Assembly (NCBI GenBank): GCA_002423205.1
Contig: DIUZ01000002.1
Coordinates: forward strand, 186,001 to 250,000
Source of the DNA: Micavibrio sp. UBA6145
Lineage (GTDB): Bacteria; Pseudomonadota; Alphaproteobacteria; Micavibrionales; UBA1664
Reading direction: 5' to 3'
DNA: 64,000 nt
A model generated the notes under the pieces. That model worked only from the letters and a program-made list of their open reading frames with translations, was not told the origin of the DNA and did not search any database. This document shows, in pieces, positions 1-7,015 of this stretch; position 1 is the first letter of the stretch; each line of letters opens with the position of its first letter. Both the position numbers and the translations under genes were made by a program.

Positions 1-220
1 TGCAATCGGCAACTGCCTCTGCGGTGGAATGATACAGCGTTGCGACCACACCATTTTCAAGCGCGCCCGCAGATGCCGACACGGCCTTTTCAGACGGCCA
101 GCCGTCACGCGGATTGACGATGCGTAAGTCCGTCAGCCCGCAATTGAACATCGCACGCGCGCACATGCCGATGTTTTCACCGAGCTGCGGGTTGATAAGG
201 ATAATGGCAGGGCTGGACAT
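1..220 (-). CDS. trmJ: tRNA/rRNA 2'-O-methyltransferase TrmJ (SpoU family), N-terminal part only
   Basis: The reverse strand starting at the ATG at 220 reads MSSPAIILINPQLGENIG and continues with a cysteine-containing helix and NPRDGWPSEKA. This is the well-conserved N-terminus of TrmJ-type SpoU methyltransferases, which 2'-O-methylate position 32 of tRNA. The SAM-binding knot motifs lie beyond the left edge, so only about 73 residues are visible. In other Alphaproteobacteria trmJ is often next to rpsD (family knowledge). Here about 7 kb, including an island, separates them. The reading is in frame to base 1. Confidence 0.88.
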   Translation of the reverse strand, partial: MSSPAIILINPQLGENIGMCARAMFNCGLTDLRIVNPRDGWPSEKAVSASAGALENGVVATLYHSTAEAVADC

Positions 221-243
221 ACCGAAGTTAAAGACCGTATGGC

Positions 244-1227
244 TTAAAAACGCAAGCCAATCCGGGAAAGAAAAGGCTTTTTCCGGATCGGTTGCCTGAG
301 CGATCCGATAAGGTCTGTGAACGATGTCTTTAGATAGTGTTCGGCGTGATCGGACATGCTGCTGCCCAGGCGTGTGATTTCGCCCAAAGTCAAAGTATCG
401 ATGGACAAGCCGTAAGGACGTAAGGATTCTTCGAAGAGGCGCAGGCAATCATCGGCATTCAGATTCATGCCGTCTTTGCGCGCGGAGGCTTCAAATCGCT
501 GGCCCAGATAAACACGGATGGGTGTTTGCATGTACACGCCGCGTTCCCAGTACGAAACATTCTCCTGTCTGAGGTGATGAGGACCGAACGTGCCTTCGAC
601 AGCGGCGGCCAGTACGCGCCCGCCATTTGCTTCCAGAAAACTGATCAGGCTTGCGAACGTCGTGCCTTGTTCGCTGTAATCGTCGATGACGACGAAATTT
701 GCAGGCGCAGAGCCTGATATCAGAAAAGGCGCTTTTTTCGTCTGCAGGGATGGGTCAACGCCGTAGGTCTGCGCTTTTGAAAAGGCATAAGATGAATGCT
801 GGTGGCGCGTGCGCTTGCCGCGTTTAAGGGCGGAACGTTCATAAATCGCGTCCATCATGACCCAGTTGATATGTGGCGCCAGTTTGCGTGCGCGTTTCAT
901 GAACGTGGCCGCGCTGGCATGCGCGCCGTTGACGTGCAGCGGCCTGTGTACGGGATGCTTGTGCGGATAGGCGATGTAGATCGTCTGCGGCTGGCTTGGA
1001 TCGATATCCAGTTTTCTAAGTTCGGTCTGGATATTTTCCCACAGTCTGGATGCGCGGCTAGACTCGTCTGTGAGGAGGGTGGTGAGTTGGGGAAAGTCTT
1101 CCCGTATAGATGTGCGGACGGAGGGATTGGTAAATGAACGGGCCCGCGCATTCATGGCCGCGCGCAGGCCGATGCCAGGCCCGTGAAACGCCAGATACGC
1201 GATGTTGTTGAGTCCCAAACCAGTCAT
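244..1227 (-). CDS. Phosphoribosyltransferase-like protein of unknown substrate
   Basis: The protein has 327 residues. Around residues 178-190 it has a hydrophobic strand followed by VVIDDYSEQGTT, which matches the PRPP-binding loop of type I phosphoribosyltransferases (two acidic residues followed by a small-residue/Gly-Thr loop). The N-terminal half, with several basic patches, is not recognised. The gene ends 23 bp upstream of trmJ on the same strand, so the two are probably cotranscribed. A role in nucleotide salvage or ComF-like DNA uptake can be imagined, but the substrate cannot be read from the sequence. There is no strong ribosome binding site before the ATG at 1227. Confidence 0.65.
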   Translation of the reverse strand: MTGLGLNNIAYLAFHGPGIGLRAAMNARARSFTNPSVRTSIREDFPQLTTLLTDESSRASRLWENIQTELRKLDIDPSQPQTIYIAYPHKHPVHRPLHVNGAHASAATFMKRARKLAPHINWVMMDAIYERSALKRGKRTRHQHSSYAFSKAQTYGVDPSLQTKKAPFLISGSAPANFVVIDDYSEQGTTFASLISFLEANGGRVLAAAVEGTFGPHHLRQENVSYWERGVYMQTPIRVYLGQRFEASARKDGMNLNADDCLRLFEESLRPYGLSIDTLTLGEITRLGSSMSDHAEHYLKTSFTDLIGSLRQPIRKKPFLSRIGLRF

Positions 1228-1278
1228 ATTTTACATAATTACAATATTAAGGAGTGAATTGGCAAGCTCTTTCTCAAG

Positions 1279-1343
1279 AAAAAGCCCGGCTGATAAAGCC
1301 GGGGGTATAGAGATAGGCGATACAGTTCCGATTTCTGACCACA
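1279..1343 (+). repeat. Island inverted repeat, copy 1 (left end)
   Basis: From the outside inward this copy reads an A-run, a hairpin CCCGGC-TGATAAA-GCCGGG, then GGTATAGAGATAGG, then an arm ending TTCTGACCACA. Apart from one A/T difference in the arm and the orientation of the hairpin loop, it is the reverse complement of 7528-7592. Read on the minus strand the hairpin is followed by a T-run, so it can also act as a terminator. The region outside it (1228-1278) holds no gene. Confidence 0.9.
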
Positions 1344-1364
1344 CCTATCAGACTAAAAATACAA

Positions 1365-1401
1365 ACAACCGCCCCCTTCACTGGCAGCGGTTGTTTTTTT
1401 G
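1365..1401. terminator. Rho-independent terminator, possibly bidirectional
   Basis: The stem ACAACCGC pairs with GCGGTTGT across a 14-nt loop and is followed by seven T on the plus strand. The minus strand also has T-rich sequence after the stem. It lies between the left repeat and the cas1 remnant and would end the minus-strand glycosyltransferase transcript. Confidence 0.6.
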
Positions 1402-1432
1402 TTATCGGCATTGGAATCAATCACTTATCCAT

Positions 1433-1536
1433 CCTCTCGCATTGTGATATTGGACGGTGATCGCAGCATTACTTTCGATGCTCTGGAATGGCTATCAGCA
1501 CAGGGCGTGGCTTTGGTTCAAATCAATTGGCAGGGT
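1433..1536 (+). pseudogene. Fragment of a second cas1 gene
   Basis: These 104 nt align without gaps to 6434-6537 (reverse strand), inside the intact cas1, and encode the same stretch, RIVILDGDxSITFDAL through QINWQG (residues 91-123 of the intact protein). I count nine differences, seven of them synonymous. This implies that the fragment comes from a diverged functional cas1 rather than from a fresh copy of the neighbour. Similarity stops abruptly on both sides, and the open frame around it (1399-1602) is not a gene by itself. It points away from repeat copy 1, as the intact cas1 points away from copy 2. Confidence 0.85.
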
Positions 1537-1553
1537 AGGCCAGCCCCCTATTC

Positions 1554-2450
1554 TTATATGCGGGGTGTGGCCGCTAAATTCGAAGCGGACTTGGGTTGCT
1601 GATGTCCGCAAAGTTCGATTTTCCGGAGCGATTCTTCCATCATTTTCGGAGGCAATATGTGCGTATGCCATTCTATAAAGCGATCGTAAAGATCGGTTGG
1701 CAACGCGTCTTTAAGAGTGTCGTGGTGCTTTTCAAAGTTAAGTGCAAAAGACTTGAGCTTCTTTTCGGTAAGGGGGCTGGAAGAAAGGCTTTCGTCATTC
1801 CCAACGTTATAAGTTGTCAGAGCTCTGTCGATATTGATGGCACGTATATCTTGTCTATTGAAAACCCTCATAAGATAATCTCCATCTTCCGCAACAGACA
1901 TACGCTCATCGAAACCACCGACTTTACCGCTAAAAATATCTTTGGAAAAAAGCCATGTGCCTGGTTGCGCGCCCGTGTTTTTACACAGGCCGAGAATCGT
2001 CAAGCTGTTTCCATTGTCATGGACCTGCTTGTCGCCCGTTTTTTGATCAACGATTTCATGATTGGTCGTGCAAAAAATACTATCCTGCTTTGGGTATTTT
2101 GAGATTTCCGCGACCTGCGCTGCAATCTTTTCGGGATGCCATGTATCGTCGCCATCAAGCAGAGCGATAAAATCCCCCGAACACGCGCACATGCCCGTAT
2201 TTCTTGCCGCGCTTACGCCACGATTTTCCTGGCAAATAATCTTAAAACGATTATGTTCTTCCAAAGATAAGGTTGCTCTGTACGATTCTAAAAGTTCTCG
2301 CGTTCCGTCTTTAGAACCGTCGATGACGATAATCGTTTCCAAATTTTTATAAGTTTGGTTAGCCACAGTATGAACCGCATTCATAATATGTCGTTCACCG
2401 TTATAAGTAGGAATAACGACGCTTATCAATGGATCGATCATGTCGCTCAT
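1554..2450 (-). CDS. Family 2 glycosyltransferase
   Basis: The 298-residue protein starts with ISVVIPTYNGERHI, the nucleotide-sugar binding start of GT-A family 2 enzymes. It has LLDGDD, the metal-binding DxD-type motif, near residue 97, and a later ED motif in MSVAEDGDYL where the acceptor-base residues usually lie. No membrane segment is seen. It would transfer a sugar to a cell-surface glycan, with donor and acceptor unknown. The last 10-20 codons run up to the cas1 remnant, so the original C-terminus may have been replaced at that junction. It is an isolated AT-rich cargo gene without other polysaccharide genes. Confidence 0.85.
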   Translation of the reverse strand: MSDMIDPLISVVIPTYNGERHIMNAVHTVANQTYKNLETIIVIDGSKDGTRELLESYRATLSLEEHNRFKIICQENRGVSAARNTGMCACSGDFIALLDGDDTWHPEKIAAQVAEISKYPKQDSIFCTTNHEIVDQKTGDKQVHDNGNSLTILGLCKNTGAQPGTWLFSKDIFSGKVGGFDERMSVAEDGDYLMRVFNRQDIRAINIDRALTTYNVGNDESLSSSPLTEKKLKSFALNFEKHHDTLKDALPTDLYDRFIEWHTHILPPKMMEESLRKIELCGHQQPKSASNLAATPRI

Positions 2451-2948
2451 GAGTTTTATACTAAAGAAATAGATTTCATAATATAGAACAATGGTTAAAA
2501 CTTTGTTTAATTATTAATCTGGGAATTTTGCGATCGGGTTTTAGTAATGGATTCAAAGCAGTTACGGGTTTGAAGTCGGAGGTTTGCTCGTTCGAGTGCC
2601 GCCTAACGCGGCTTTATTGAACTTCATCGACATCTTCTTCGCTTTCGGCGTTGCCGGTGAATAGAGCGGGGCTTTGTGCCTTAGCGGTATTGTCGTTCTT
2701 ATCGCAGCGACTTTCACCGCCGTGCGTTGTCGGCCATGCGGCTCCGTCACCAAAACCGGAAACAGAACAGGCCGCATAGCCCTGTTGTTAATCCCTGATT
2801 GAATTAGAGCGGCATTTCAATTCCACAAAGATGCGCTAATTTACATGCGGTATGCTTTATGTGCCTCTTTTCATACAGCAATCCAGCCTATCGGATGATG
2901 TTTACATAATTTTTACTTATTTCCGATATATTCGCGTAGGACAAAAAA
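2451..2948. other. Gene-free stretch between the glycosyltransferase and isochorismatase-like genes
   Basis: No convincing gene is seen in these 498 bases. The open frame at 2562-2777 (minus) has no ribosome binding site and low-complexity basic content, and I do not accept it. A perfect hairpin GCCGC-CTAAC-GCGGC lies at 2601-2615. The last 80 bases before 2949 are AT-rich and probably hold the promoter of the downstream gene, which is preceded by AGGAC. Confidence 0.5.
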
Positions 2949-3758
2949 ATGGCCCTTAGAGAAAAACCGGCAGCCTTGATGATTGACGTTCAACTTGGCT
3001 GTATTGCCTTGATGGAGCGTGAGGATGCCAAAGCCTATTTGGACCATCTGGGTAAGACTCTGAGCGATATGCGTGGCAGCAGTATTCCGGTCCACTGGGT
3101 AACGATGAGCACCCGCAATCAACTATACGAGGCACAAAGCAACAGTACTGATGTCCGGTCTCGCACCCATCTGGATGCAATGGATTTTTATCAAGGCGAC
3201 AAAAACGGACCACAAGCCGAAGACATCAAGAACTTTGATATTTTCAACGATTTCATGTTTGGAAATAAAGAAAAAGGCATTCCCGCATCCGGACCCCGTA
3301 TGAACGAGGCAATATTTTGTAAGGATGCATTCGGCACATTCAATACGTCGCATGATGAAAGTGGCAACCCAGGCACGATGACCGAATTTTTAAGCACACG
3401 TAAAGAAAAACATGGTGAAAGCCATTTACTGCTTATGGGCACGACCACGCAGGTATGCTGCTTAAAGACCGCTACCGGAGCCAAAGAAAAAGGATTTGAT
3501 GCGACTGCATTAACGGATTGCGTTGCCGGGTGGACGGGTAACGACTACAAAAGCCTGACATGGCGCGAAGGCGGTGTAACACCAGATTGGCACAAAAATG
3601 AGATGATTTCCGGCGTAAGAAATGAGCGCATGGGCTTCAACGCGGCGGATAGGTCTACTATTTCCCAAGTGAAGTTTGGCAATGCTGCGGATTTCATCAC
3701 GCGGAACAATCTCCTTCCCACTGCGCAAAACGATTTCCAACAAAAATCTAAGCCCTGA
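2949..3758 (+). CDS. Isochorismatase-like cysteine hydrolase
   Basis: The 269-residue protein carries the three catalytic positions of the isochorismatase-like fold. These are Asp13 in LMIDVQ, Lys125 in FCKDAFGTF and the nucleophile Cys170 in GTTTQVCCLKTA, followed by ALTDCVAG. Family members hydrolyse isochorismate, nicotinamide, N-carbamoyl compounds or similar amides; the substrate here is unknown. An insertion of about 50 residues between Asp13 and Lys125 makes it longer than typical nicotinamidases (about 200 residues). It stands alone as cargo in the island with no siderophore or NAD genes beside it. Confidence 0.85.
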   Translation: MALREKPAALMIDVQLGCIALMEREDAKAYLDHLGKTLSDMRGSSIPVHWVTMSTRNQLYEAQSNSTDVRSRTHLDAMDFYQGDKNGPQAEDIKNFDIFNDFMFGNKEKGIPASGPRMNEAIFCKDAFGTFNTSHDESGNPGTMTEFLSTRKEKHGESHLLLMGTTTQVCCLKTATGAKEKGFDATALTDCVAGWTGNDYKSLTWREGGVTPDWHKNEMISGVRNERMGFNAADRSTISQVKFGNAADFITRNNLLPTAQNDFQQKSKP

Positions 3759-3786
3759 TTTATTCCGATAATTGAAGCTTCTGAGG

Positions 3787-4284
3787 TCAGGTCCAAACCC
3801 GTACATAGGCCGTGAAGGAACTGTGCAGCGCGATAATGGATCTGGTGGCGGTGGCGGCTCCTAAGTCCCTGCCCTGATATACGAGAAGCCCGGGTCTAAC
3901 GCCCGGAGGTATAGAGATAGGTGTCCGTATTTTTTGAGTGTCAATGTAAGTAAAAAAATCGGAAAAATGATTATGCCATTCAGACTGATCTTCTGAGATA
4001 AAAGCTCTAACAGCTTTAGAACCCATGTCATCTATTTCGCCAAACAGTTTTCTCTCAATTTCGTCGTTAATAAATGATCCGAAAAAAGTTGCGTAAAGAT
4101 CAGTTTGATAAAAACATTGGGAGGTATTCCAGAATTTTAGGCTGTTTAGAGCTTTGAAATCTCCGTTTGGAAGCGAAATTTTATCCGGGGCCAAATCGAG
4201 GTAGCAGAGCTTATCCGTAGGATTGAATAGGAACCCCTTCTGATACCACTGTGGAACATAATGATTAGCGCGCGTTGTGGACAT
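3787..4284 (-). pseudogene. DUF4238 family protein, C-terminally truncated at repeat copy 3
   Basis: The N-terminus contains NHYVPQWYQKGF, the signature start of DUF4238 proteins, and near residue 118 there is DFFTYIDTQKIRTP, like the conserved RtP region of that family. Immediately after RTP the frame enters the repeat at 3883-3923 and continues about 40 residues in GC-rich unrelated sequence before a stop. Family members are usually near 250-300 residues, so roughly the last half is missing. The gene is divergent from the structured RNA region. The biochemical function of DUF4238 is not known to me. Confidence 0.7.
3883..3923 (+). repeat. Partial third copy of the island repeat
   Basis: It has the same layout as copy 1: a purine-rich start, a hairpin with CCGGG/CCCGG arms around GTCTAACG, then GGTATAGAGATAGG shared exactly with the other two copies. 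It lacks the outer arm ending TTCTGACCACA. It lies exactly where the DUF4238 reading frame loses family similarity, and a GC-rich stretch ending in a Gly-rich open frame lies on its other side. It therefore marks a junction inside the island. Confidence 0.8.
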
Positions 4285-4360
4285 TTAAGATGCCTTAAAT
4301 CTGTCAATTACGCTGCCAGCGTATAACTCTCTTGACCATAATCCAATAAAATCATAGCGT

Positions 4361-4571
4361 TACTCGAAATCCCCATATGGGGATTTTCGGGGCTTAATAA
4401 CCCCGTGTTAGACGGTCGGCGTGTCCGAAATCACGCCGCTTCTCGTGCCTTACGGCCGGGAGGCGGCGGCGTATGTCCAAAGCCTCGGCTTAAAGGCCGT
4501 CGCGGTCGTTCTAACACGGCTTATTAACTCCCGGTCACCAGAGAGGACATCTCTGGTGACTTTGTTTTTAT
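4361..4571 (+). ncRNA. Structured noncoding RNA candidate with its own terminator
   Basis: Successive pairing elements are visible. AAATCCCC-ATAT-GGGGATTT lies at 4367-4386 and CGGGG/CCCCG at 4388-4405. A long-range perfect 10-bp stem, CCGTGTTAGA (4403-4412) with TCTAACACGG (4510-4519), closes a GC-rich multibranch region. Inside it CGGCGTG/CACGCCG (417-423/432-438 within 4 kb) and GCCG..AGGC with GCCTCGGC (4455-4489) pair. A strong terminator follows at 4534-4571. A possible -35 box TTGACC lies at 4332, with a weak -10. The region is far more GC-rich than its surroundings. The exact 5' end is a guess and I do not recognise the RNA family. Confidence 0.5.
4534..4571 (+). terminator. Rho-independent terminator of the RNA candidate
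   Basis: GTCACCAGAGA pairs perfectly with TCTCTGGTGAC across a 5-nt loop (11 bp) and is followed by TTTGTTTTTA. No convincing protein gene ends here on the plus strand, so the terminated transcript is probably noncoding. Confidence 0.85.
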
Positions 4572-4595
4572 CTAAACAAGGGAAAGGGACTGAAT

Positions 4596-5048
4596 ATGAA
4601 ACGAATAGGAAAATATCTTATAGTTTGCGCCGTCATGGGTTTGGCAGCTTGCGCTTCTCCGGCGGCGCAAATGTCACCGCAGCAAATTTCTTCTTTATCC
4701 AATCAGCAGCTATGCGATCTCCAGAATAATTATCTGTGGGATCAGAACACAGAAATTGAAATTGGACGCAGAAATCTAAATTGCGATCCGATTTACAATG
4801 AATGTCTTTTGAGGGGCATGAAACCGGATGGTCCGGAAATGGCTTTATGCATGAATCAAATTCGTGAAACTCAGGCATTACAAGCAAAAGTCGCTCAACA
4901 GCAAAGAGAGTTAGAAACTGAACGCACCCTCAATGAAATGAGAGCAGGAAACCAGCAACAGCAAAATCAAGTAATTGTAGTTCAGCCTGGTTCACAGCGA
5001 AAAGCTAACACTTCACCATTTTGCCCTACTTTCCCTTACTGTAACTAA
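4596..5048 (+). CDS. Small lipoprotein with coiled-coil and Gln-rich C-terminus
   Basis: The 150-residue product starts with a basic n-region and a hydrophobic core ending in the lipobox LAAC (Cys about 19), so it should be lipid-anchored after signal peptidase II cleavage. Four further cysteines in the mature part (CDLQNN, NCDP, ECLLRG, CMNQ) could form disulfides. Residues 90-125 are a charged, Gln-rich likely coiled coil. AAGGGA precedes the ATG. No family was recognised. It lies directly behind the RNA candidate and ends in a terminator; it overlaps the opposing HTH gene by 4 nt. Confidence 0.65.
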   Translation: MKRIGKYLIVCAVMGLAACASPAAQMSPQQISSLSNQQLCDLQNNYLWDQNTEIEIGRRNLNCDPIYNECLLRGMKPDGPEMALCMNQIRETQALQAKVAQQQRELETERTLNEMRAGNQQQQNQVIVVQPGSQRKANTSPFCPTFPYCN

Positions 5049-5434
5049 ACAGAGGCGGGGAAACCTGCCTCTGTTTTTTTAAGGTCTGTCAAATATGCGT
5101 GTGCACGTATTAATATATTCTCGTTACTTCTGCGATCTGTAAGAATTTTGGCCATATTTGAAGCATCCATGTCCAGTGCTGCGGCAAGGGCGCGGATGGA
5201 AATATTTTTCTCTTTCATTTTGTCGCGGATTTTATCGAGTGTTGATTTTTGTTCCGCACTTTTGATTTCAAGAATTTTTATGGCGCGGTGAATTTTCATC
5301 AGCGTTTTATTGGACGGATTAGCTCGACCTTTTGAAATCTTCAATACGTAGCGTTCCGATAAATTCGCGAGTTCTGCCAAGTTCGGCATATTTCTGCAGA
5401 ATTTCAGAGGGTGTAAATTTAAATAAAGCCGCAT
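5045..5434 (-). CDS. Two-domain helix-turn-helix protein, possibly frameshifted at its N-terminus
   Basis: The visible protein holds two HTH-like segments. The first is LAELANLSERYVLKISKGRA with SNKTLMKIHRAI, typical of Xre-type repressors. The second, near residues 77-110, is ISIRALAAALDMDASNMAKI. An upstream overlapping frame (5319-5534, starting MGLNILNL) ends FTPSEILQKYAELG, and its sense would continue naturally into the HTH frame. A single frameshift near 5370-5390, or translation from the internal ATG around 5387, are the two readings. It lies 80 bp downstream of cas1 on the same strand, so it may be cotranscribed with cas1. Its last codons lie inside the terminator at 5050-5080. Confidence 0.5.
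   Translation of the reverse strand: MRLYLNLHPLKFCRNMPNLAELANLSERYVLKISKGRANPSNKTLMKIHRAIKILEIKSAEQKSTLDKIRDKMKEKNISIRALAAALDMDASNMAKILTDRRSNENILIRAHAYLTDLKKTEAGFPASV
5050..5080 (+). terminator. Rho-independent terminator behind the lipoprotein gene
   Basis: CAGAGGC pairs with GCCTCTG, with extra GG/CC pairing around GAAA, and is followed by seven T. It immediately follows the lipoprotein stop codon. Confidence 0.9.
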
Positions 5435-5614
5435 TAAGGGTTTTCCCCTTTTTCCAAAAATTCAGTAATTCTTGCGGGGAGTGGTTATTATCCAAGAATT
5501 GCCTCTGGCATAAATTCAATATATTCAGGCCCAATTTTATGGGGGCTCACCGAAATATAAAGGAAATTATTAAGGCCGTATTTTGAAATAATTCAATTAA
5601 TTAGGCCAAATTAG

Positions 5615-6802
5615 CTAAATCGAATTATTTACAATGCTCAATTCTGGTGAATTTTGGCTGTTTACAGCCTTTTTGGATATATTGCCGCCAAATAGCTTTT
5701 TCAAATTAGCGGCAGTTATAGTCTCTATTTCAGGCATATCTTGAACCAATTTCACAATGACGCGGGCAAATTGAGGATGAAGGCGGCATATTCCGTTTTT
5801 ATTCAAAATAAAATCATCCGGCGAAAACGTATGCTTAATAACAAAATCCAGTACTTTCTGATCCATGACCGGGCGTACGGGCTCCATAAGGTCAAATACC
5901 AATGAAGGGCGGTTATTACCGCTGGAGTGCATGTAGCTAATTGTAGGATCAATCCCCATAGCCAATATCTGCCCCCGTACTTGATTTTCTAATACGGCAT
6001 AGACGTAATTTAAAATGGCATTGACCGGGTGCAGGGCAAACTGGTTACTATCGTTAGAGCCAATCCTTGTTCCTACGCGTAACCATTCTTGTGGAACTGG
6101 TTTCCGGCCAAGGCCTTTCCACTTTAAAGATAGCGTGTACCAGTATCGGAAATAGGCTGCCGCCGCGATTCCTTCGACAGCCAAAAGTGAATTTAAATTG
6201 ACGGGTGGATTTTTCTTTAAGGCCAAAATTTGAGCCTCTATTTTCTGCAATATCAATTCACCTTCAGGAGAATTGTCTGAAATACGTTTTATAGTTTCAT
6301 GGCAATTTTCTATTTTTTTGAGAATAAGCCATTTTGAAAATTCAAAACCTTCACCGTTGTCTCGAATTTCTAACTGCCTTTTCACTAAGTCTGGGTTAGC
6401 GGCATAATCTGCTTGTCCAATACTGGCCAGATGACCCTGCCAATTGATTTGAACCAAAGCGACACCCTGTGCTGATAGCCATTGCAAGGCATCAAAAGTG
6501 ATACTGCCATCACCGTCCAATATCACAATGCGAGAGGGTAATTGGCGGTCTCGCGGGAAAAAGCGGTGTTCTTCCCGCTCTTGCGGATAATGAGTGAACC
6601 CACATTTTATCAATAATGTGCCGCGATCTATATTCAGCCGGATACCATGGCCGCTCAATACAAGCGGCTTGTGCAATATGCGGCGTTTCCGGGCTTTGTA
6701 CTGGGGAACGGGGTTTAATTTTTTCTGCCAATATTCGCCACGTTCCGCCCATGCGTTATCATTGTCATTCTGGCTGGTGGTGTTCGTAAGAGGCAAATTC
6801 AT
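5615..6802 (-). CDS. cas1: Stand-alone Cas1-family integrase/endonuclease
   Basis: The 395-residue protein shows the Cas1 N-domain (LVLSGHGIRLNIDRGTLLI, then SRIVILDGDGSITFDAL) and the all-helical catalytic domain. The metal-binding positions appear intact: Glu210 in LAVEGIAAAAYF, His292 in SYMHSSGNNR, and Asp304/Glu307 in FDLMEPVRP. The NAILNYVYAVLE helix is typical. Cas1 joins DNA ends into target sites during CRISPR adaptation, or as a transposase in casposons. There is no cas2, effector gene or repeat-spacer array in the window, so this is a solo Cas1. N- and C-terminal extensions make it longer than the usual 300-340 residues. The nearest same-strand gene is the HTH gene 80 bp downstream. 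Confidence 0.92.
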   Translation of the reverse strand: MNLPLTNTTSQNDNDNAWAERGEYWQKKLNPVPQYKARKRRILHKPLVLSGHGIRLNIDRGTLLIKCGFTHYPQEREEHRFFPRDRQLPSRIVILDGDGSITFDALQWLSAQGVALVQINWQGHLASIGQADYAANPDLVKRQLEIRDNGEGFEFSKWLILKKIENCHETIKRISDNSPEGELILQKIEAQILALKKNPPVNLNSLLAVEGIAAAAYFRYWYTLSLKWKGLGRKPVPQEWLRVGTRIGSNDSNQFALHPVNAILNYVYAVLENQVRGQILAMGIDPTISYMHSSGNNRPSLVFDLMEPVRPVMDQKVLDFVIKHTFSPDDFILNKNGICRLHPQFARVIVKLVQDMPEIETITAANLKKLFGGNISKKAVNSQNSPELSIVNNSI

Positions 6803-7015
6803 AGCAGTAAATTAGCAATTTTAGCCGTCATTCGCCATAGCTAAGCTATTGATTTCAGTGTAGAAAGTGAAAAAACTGCGACTAGGTTTCAAAAACTAGA
6901 AGCAACTCCCAAGTACTAATGAACGTAGGCCAAAAGGATAAAACAGAATTATTGCTTTTATTTTACATAACTTTAATGTATCTTCTGCCTTAACTAATAA
7001 CGATTGGAGAAAATC

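Noticed and set aside
1399..1602. 67-residue cas1-like open frame as a functional gene
   Set aside because: It holds only about 33 Cas1 residues from the N-domain, without the catalytic domain, so it is a remnant.
2571..2615. tRNA 3' fragment (TTCGAGT loop) as an island attachment site
   Set aside because: The loop is closed only by a 4-bp palindrome, no acceptor or anticodon arm fits, and no matching tRNA is nearby.
2562..2777. Minus-strand 71-residue open frame
   Set aside because: No ribosome binding site, basic low-complexity sequence and no family; probably noncoding.
4403..4519. Integron attC site (GTTAGAC and TCTAAC ends)
   Set aside because: The core sites are in the wrong order for attC (RYYYAAC should come first), the second lacks the initial purine, and there is no integron integrase.
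4361..4571. Retron msr-msd RNA
   Set aside because: The long-range inverted repeat is suggestive, but no reverse transcriptase gene lies in the island.
4421..4729. Plus-strand 102-residue open frame
   Set aside because: It runs through the RNA stems, the terminator and the start of the lipoprotein gene, and has no ribosome binding site.
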